Of a DNA stretch of 22,876 bases, positions 21,229 through 22,876 are shown piece after piece (within the stretch, counting starts at the first letter, position 1; the number at the start of each line of letters is the position of its first letter). Position numbers and translations under genes: made by a program. The notes below the pieces were generated by a model, which did not search any database, had not been told where the DNA came from, and saw only the letters and a list, made by a program, of their open reading frames with translations. Source of the DNA: JBKPRX01 sp046734795 (GTDB lineage: Bacteria > Actinomycetota > Thermoleophilia > Gaiellales > Gaiellaceae); assembly GCA_046734795.1 (NCBI GenBank), contig JBKPRX010000155.1, forward strand, positions 1 to 22,876. Direction: 5' to 3'.

Positions 21229-21815
21229 TGCGTGCCCCAACGCGGAACGAGCGTGTTCTCAAGACCGAGCTGGTCGAGGGCGCGCGCGACGACGAAGTCG
21301 ACGAGGTCGTCGACGGTTTTCGCGCCGTGGTAGAAGCCGGGCGCGAGGAAGAGAATGGTTGCGCCTGCCTCGCGAAGCGTCAGCATGTTGCGCAGGTGGA
21401 TCGCCGAGAGTGGCGTCTCACGCGGCATCACGACGAGCTTTCGCCCTTCCTTCAGGGCGACCGACGCGGCGCGGTGGATGAGGTTCGACATCGCCCCCGA
21501 GGCGATCGTGCCGAGCGTTCCCATGGAGCACGGGCAGATGACGTAGGCGTCCACCTTCGCCGAGCCGGACGCGTACGGGGCTTTCCAGTCGTCGGGTGCG
21601 TACACCTTCACGGCATCCCCGTGGCCGGCGACGAACCGTTCGAGCGTCTCGTCGCGAGGCAACGCTGCGTCGTCGTAGAGCTCGGTCCCGAGCACCTCGA
21701 TCGCGGCCGACGACGCGGCGATGCCCACCTCGCAGCCGGCGCCGACGAGCGCCTCGAGCAACCGAGCCGCGTACGGAGCACCCGACGCTCCGGTGATCCC
21801 GAGGAAGACGTGCAT
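21225..21815 (-). CDS. ubiX: UbiX-type flavin prenyltransferase
   Basis: This 196-residue protein makes prenylated FMN, the cofactor of UbiD-family decarboxylases. Seen: GITGASGAPYAARLLEAL near the N-terminus (FMN site), VICPCSMGTLGTIASGAMSN, then RAASVALKEGRKLVVMPRETPLS and HLRNMLTLREAGA, the complete UbiX signature. ATG 21815 is preferred; GTG 21818 directly before it would add one Met. In the futalosine pathway a UbiX/UbiD pair removes the ring carboxyl group after prenylation; the UbiD partner is not in this window. The stop overlaps ubiE by four bases, and a hairpin separates it from the cytochrome gene upstream. Confidence 0.95.
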   Translation of the reverse strand: MHVFLGITGASGAPYAARLLEALVGAGCEVGIAASSAAIEVLGTELYDDAALPRDETLERFVAGHGDAVKVYAPDDWKAPYASGSAKVDAYVICPCSMGTLGTIASGAMSNLIHRAASVALKEGRKLVVMPRETPLSAIHLRNMLTLREAGATILFLAPGFYHGAKTVDDLVDFVVARALDQLGLENTLVPRWGTQ

Positions 21816-21828
21816 CACTCGAGCGCGA

Positions 21829-21853
21829 CGAGGGCCAGCAGGCTGAGCCCTCG
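21829..21853 (-). repeat. Intra-operon hairpin between the cytochrome b/c gene and ubiX
   Basis: CGAGGGC (21829-21835) and GCCCTCG (21847-21853) are perfect 7-base arms with an 11-base loop, in the 45-base gap between the two genes. No U-tract follows in the minus-strand direction. The stem ends 13 bases before the ubiX ATG. It may act as a partial terminator, RNA processing site or translation modulator, letting the complex III genes and the quinone genes be expressed at different levels. Confidence 0.45.
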
Positions 21854-21860
21854 CATGGCG

Positions 21861-22706
21861 CTAGCTCTGGCTGCCCTTGGAGTTCTCGAGGAAGATCGCG
21901 AGCTGTCTGAGCCGTTCTTCCCCGAGCGACGCGAACTTCGGCATCGGCGAGCCGGGTACGACGCAAGACGGGCACTTGAGATGCCGGATCTGGAAGTCGA
22001 TGCCGAGATTCCTCGTGCCGATCTCCGTGAGGTCGGGCGCACCGAGGTTCGACGAACCGGTCGCGAGGTACGTGTGACACGACGTACAGCCGGAGGTGGC
22101 GAAGAGCTTCGCGCCGGGAACGGCTTGGGGCGGCAGGTTCTGCGCGTCCACCCAGTGCGGCACCTCACCGATCACCTCGGAGGCAAGCGACTCCTTCGCG
22201 GTGGCGCCCTTCCACGTCAGGACTGCCATCGACACGATCGTCAGCGCCGCAGCAACGAGCGCGACCGGGCGACGCAGCGGTCTCCGCTCGCGCCGCTTGT
22301 CGATGAACGGCAGCGCGATCAGGATCACGAGCAAGATCGTCGGCACACCGACGGTGCCGAGGAAGACCGACTCCGGCCATTTGAAGATCCGGAGGAGGTA
22401 GAAGAGGAAGTAGAAGTACCAATCCGGCCGCGGGATGAAGTTCGTGGTTCCCGGATCAGCGCGGTCGGTGTACTCGGGTCCGAGGAGGCCGTCGTGCGTG
22501 CCGTCATGACTCGGCGCCCACGATGTCCACTTCCAGATGCACGCGAGGGTGATGATCACGCTCACGACGACGAGGCTCATCACCGTGTCGTGGAACATCG
22601 CGTACGGGTAGAACGGCTTCCCGCGCTTCTTGACATCGTCCTTGTAGCGCGTGAACTCGCTGCGACGTTCGTCGAGGGCGGACGGTCGACGAGACGTGGT
22701 CGCCAT
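21861..22706 (-). CDS. qcrC: Menaquinol:cytochrome c reductase, cytochrome b C-terminal half fused to cytochrome c
   Basis: This 281-residue subunit of the bc complex is of the Bacillus QcrC type. After a basic N-terminus it has hydrophobic segments at about 42-60, 98-134 and 146-165, corresponding to subunit IV of b6f or the C-terminal half of cytochrome b. The Qo-site motif is PDWY (94-97). A cytochrome c domain follows: CTSCH (207-211) binds heme c and Met255 (PMPKF) is the likely sixth ligand. A second pair, CPSC (245-248), lacks the His and is not a heme site. The ATG at 22706 overlaps the TGA of the upstream cytochrome b gene (TGATG). Frame continuing upstream is only a shadow. It oxidises menaquinol on the outer face of the membrane and passes electrons to cytochrome c. 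Confidence 0.92.
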   Translation of the reverse strand: MATTSRRPSALDERRSEFTRYKDDVKKRGKPFYPYAMFHDTVMSLVVVSVIITLACIWKWTSWAPSHDGTHDGLLGPEYTDRADPGTTNFIPRPDWYFYFLFYLLRIFKWPESVFLGTVGVPTILLVILIALPFIDKRRERRPLRRPVALVAAALTIVSMAVLTWKGATAKESLASEVIGEVPHWVDAQNLPPQAVPGAKLFATSGCTSCHTYLATGSSNLGAPDLTEIGTRNLGIDFQIRHLKCPSCVVPGSPMPKFASLGEERLRQLAIFLENSKGSQS

Positions 22707-22876
22707 CAGTCGACGTCTCCGTTCTGCGAGACGGGCCGCACCGACGGGATGAGGCCGACGCGCTCGGGCTTGTGACCGTCGTGCCCGTTGACCGGTTCCA
22801 TGCCGGCCGCTTCGCGCGACCACGGCGGCGAAGTCACGCCGAGCCTGATCACCAAGTACAGATGCAGCCCGATCAG
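22706..22876 (-). CDS. qcrB: Menaquinol:cytochrome c reductase cytochrome b N-terminal half, 3' end only
   Basis: The minus-strand frame is open from the window edge (22876) to a TGA at 22708-22706, showing the last 56 residues. They begin LIGLHLYLVIRLGVTSPPWS, which matches the end of the fourth helix of cytochrome b6-type proteins (form H-F-x-M-I-R-x-x-G-I-S-x-P). A tail of about 35 hydrophilic residues (GMEPVNGHDGHKPERVG...) follows, longer than in b6. The stop overlaps the start of the fused cytochrome b/c gene by one base (TGATG), so the two halves of cytochrome b are translated together. The start, the heme-ligating helices and any Rieske gene lie outside the window. Confidence 0.8.
   Translation of the reverse strand: MIGLHLYLVIRLGVTSPPWSREAAGMEPVNGHDGHKPERVGLIPSVRPVSQNGDVD

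Noticed and set aside
21228..22775. 515-codon plus-strand frame antisense to ubiX and qcrC
   Set aside because: It is an Arg/Glu/His-rich shadow; heme, PDWY and UbiX motifs are all on the minus strand.
22707..22823. Upstream extension of the fused cytochrome b/c gene
   Set aside because: The region encodes the cytochrome b C-terminal tail in another frame, and the TGATG junction sets the start at 22706.
1..22876. CRISPR arrays, tRNA/rRNA genes, insertion sequences, phage integration sites
   Set aside because: No direct repeats with spacers, no tRNA-like cloverleaf, no transposase or integrase frame and no flanking inverted repeats were seen by eye; a covariance-model or IS database search was not possible.

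Overview
The window is GC-rich bacterial DNA with densely packed genes, many GTG starts and many 4-base stop/start overlaps. I infer a high-GC Gram-positive of the Actinomycetota, plausibly a deep lineage such as Thermoleophilia. The reasons are a UvrD2-type helicase with an HRDC tail, menaquinone synthesis by the futalosine route, and a menaquinol:cytochrome c reductase with a split cytochrome b. No rRNA, tRNA, CRISPR array, insertion sequence or phage gene was seen. No gene-free stretch exceeds about 180 bases.

Layout, left to right. (1) 1-1313, + strand: the 3' part of an ABC transporter ATPase gene and its ABC-2 permease. (2) 1318-3173, - strand: a LysR regulator coupled to a maleylacetate-reductase-like iron-alcohol-dehydrogenase family enzyme. 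(3) 3234-6849, + strand: a polysaccharide operon with a PglC-like phosphoglycosyl transferase, a glutamine-dependent asparagine-synthetase-like amidotransferase and a DUF354 glycosyltransferase-like protein. (4) 7029-8882, - strand: a UvrD2-like helicase, separated from operon 3 by a convergent intergenic stretch rich in inverted repeats. (5) 9051-10055, + strand: a membrane-anchored copper nitrite reductase-like (NirK) protein with all copper ligands. (6) 10074-15482, - strand: a second glycan operon with a secreted phosphodiester-glycosidase-like protein, a DedA membrane protein, a DegT/WbpE-like sugar aminotransferase and a membrane-bound nucleotide-sugar 4,6-dehydratase. (7) 15618-16640, + strand: a secreted protein of unknown function. 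(8) 16641-22876, - strand: a respiratory operon read as cytochrome b N-half (qcrB, cut by the window edge), cytochrome b C-half fused to cytochrome c, ubiX, menG/ubiE, polyprenyl diphosphate synthase, mqnE, mqnA, mqnC.

How the genes work together. Region 8 joins synthesis of menaquinone (MqnA, MqnE and MqnC steps, side-chain synthesis, prenyl-FMN supply for a UbiD-type decarboxylase, final C-methylation) with the complex III that oxidises menaquinol. The Qo-site motif there is PDWY, the variant associated with low-potential quinones. MqnB, MqnD, the prenyltransferase and the UbiD partner are not in the window. Regions 3 and 6 together supply a dehydratase, aminotransferase, lipid-carrier sugar transferase, amidotransferase, glycosyltransferase-like protein and a possible lipid-carrier recycling protein (DedA). 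This fits a surface glycan containing an amino-deoxy sugar, although the exact sugar cannot be read from sequence. I did not find a clearly unprecedented multi-gene system. The most notable items are the NirK-like enzyme without denitrification neighbours, the quinone/complex III operon, the DedA gene inside a glycan operon, a secreted glycosidase-family protein with an altered signature motif, and a LysR promoter that may give a leaderless transcript.
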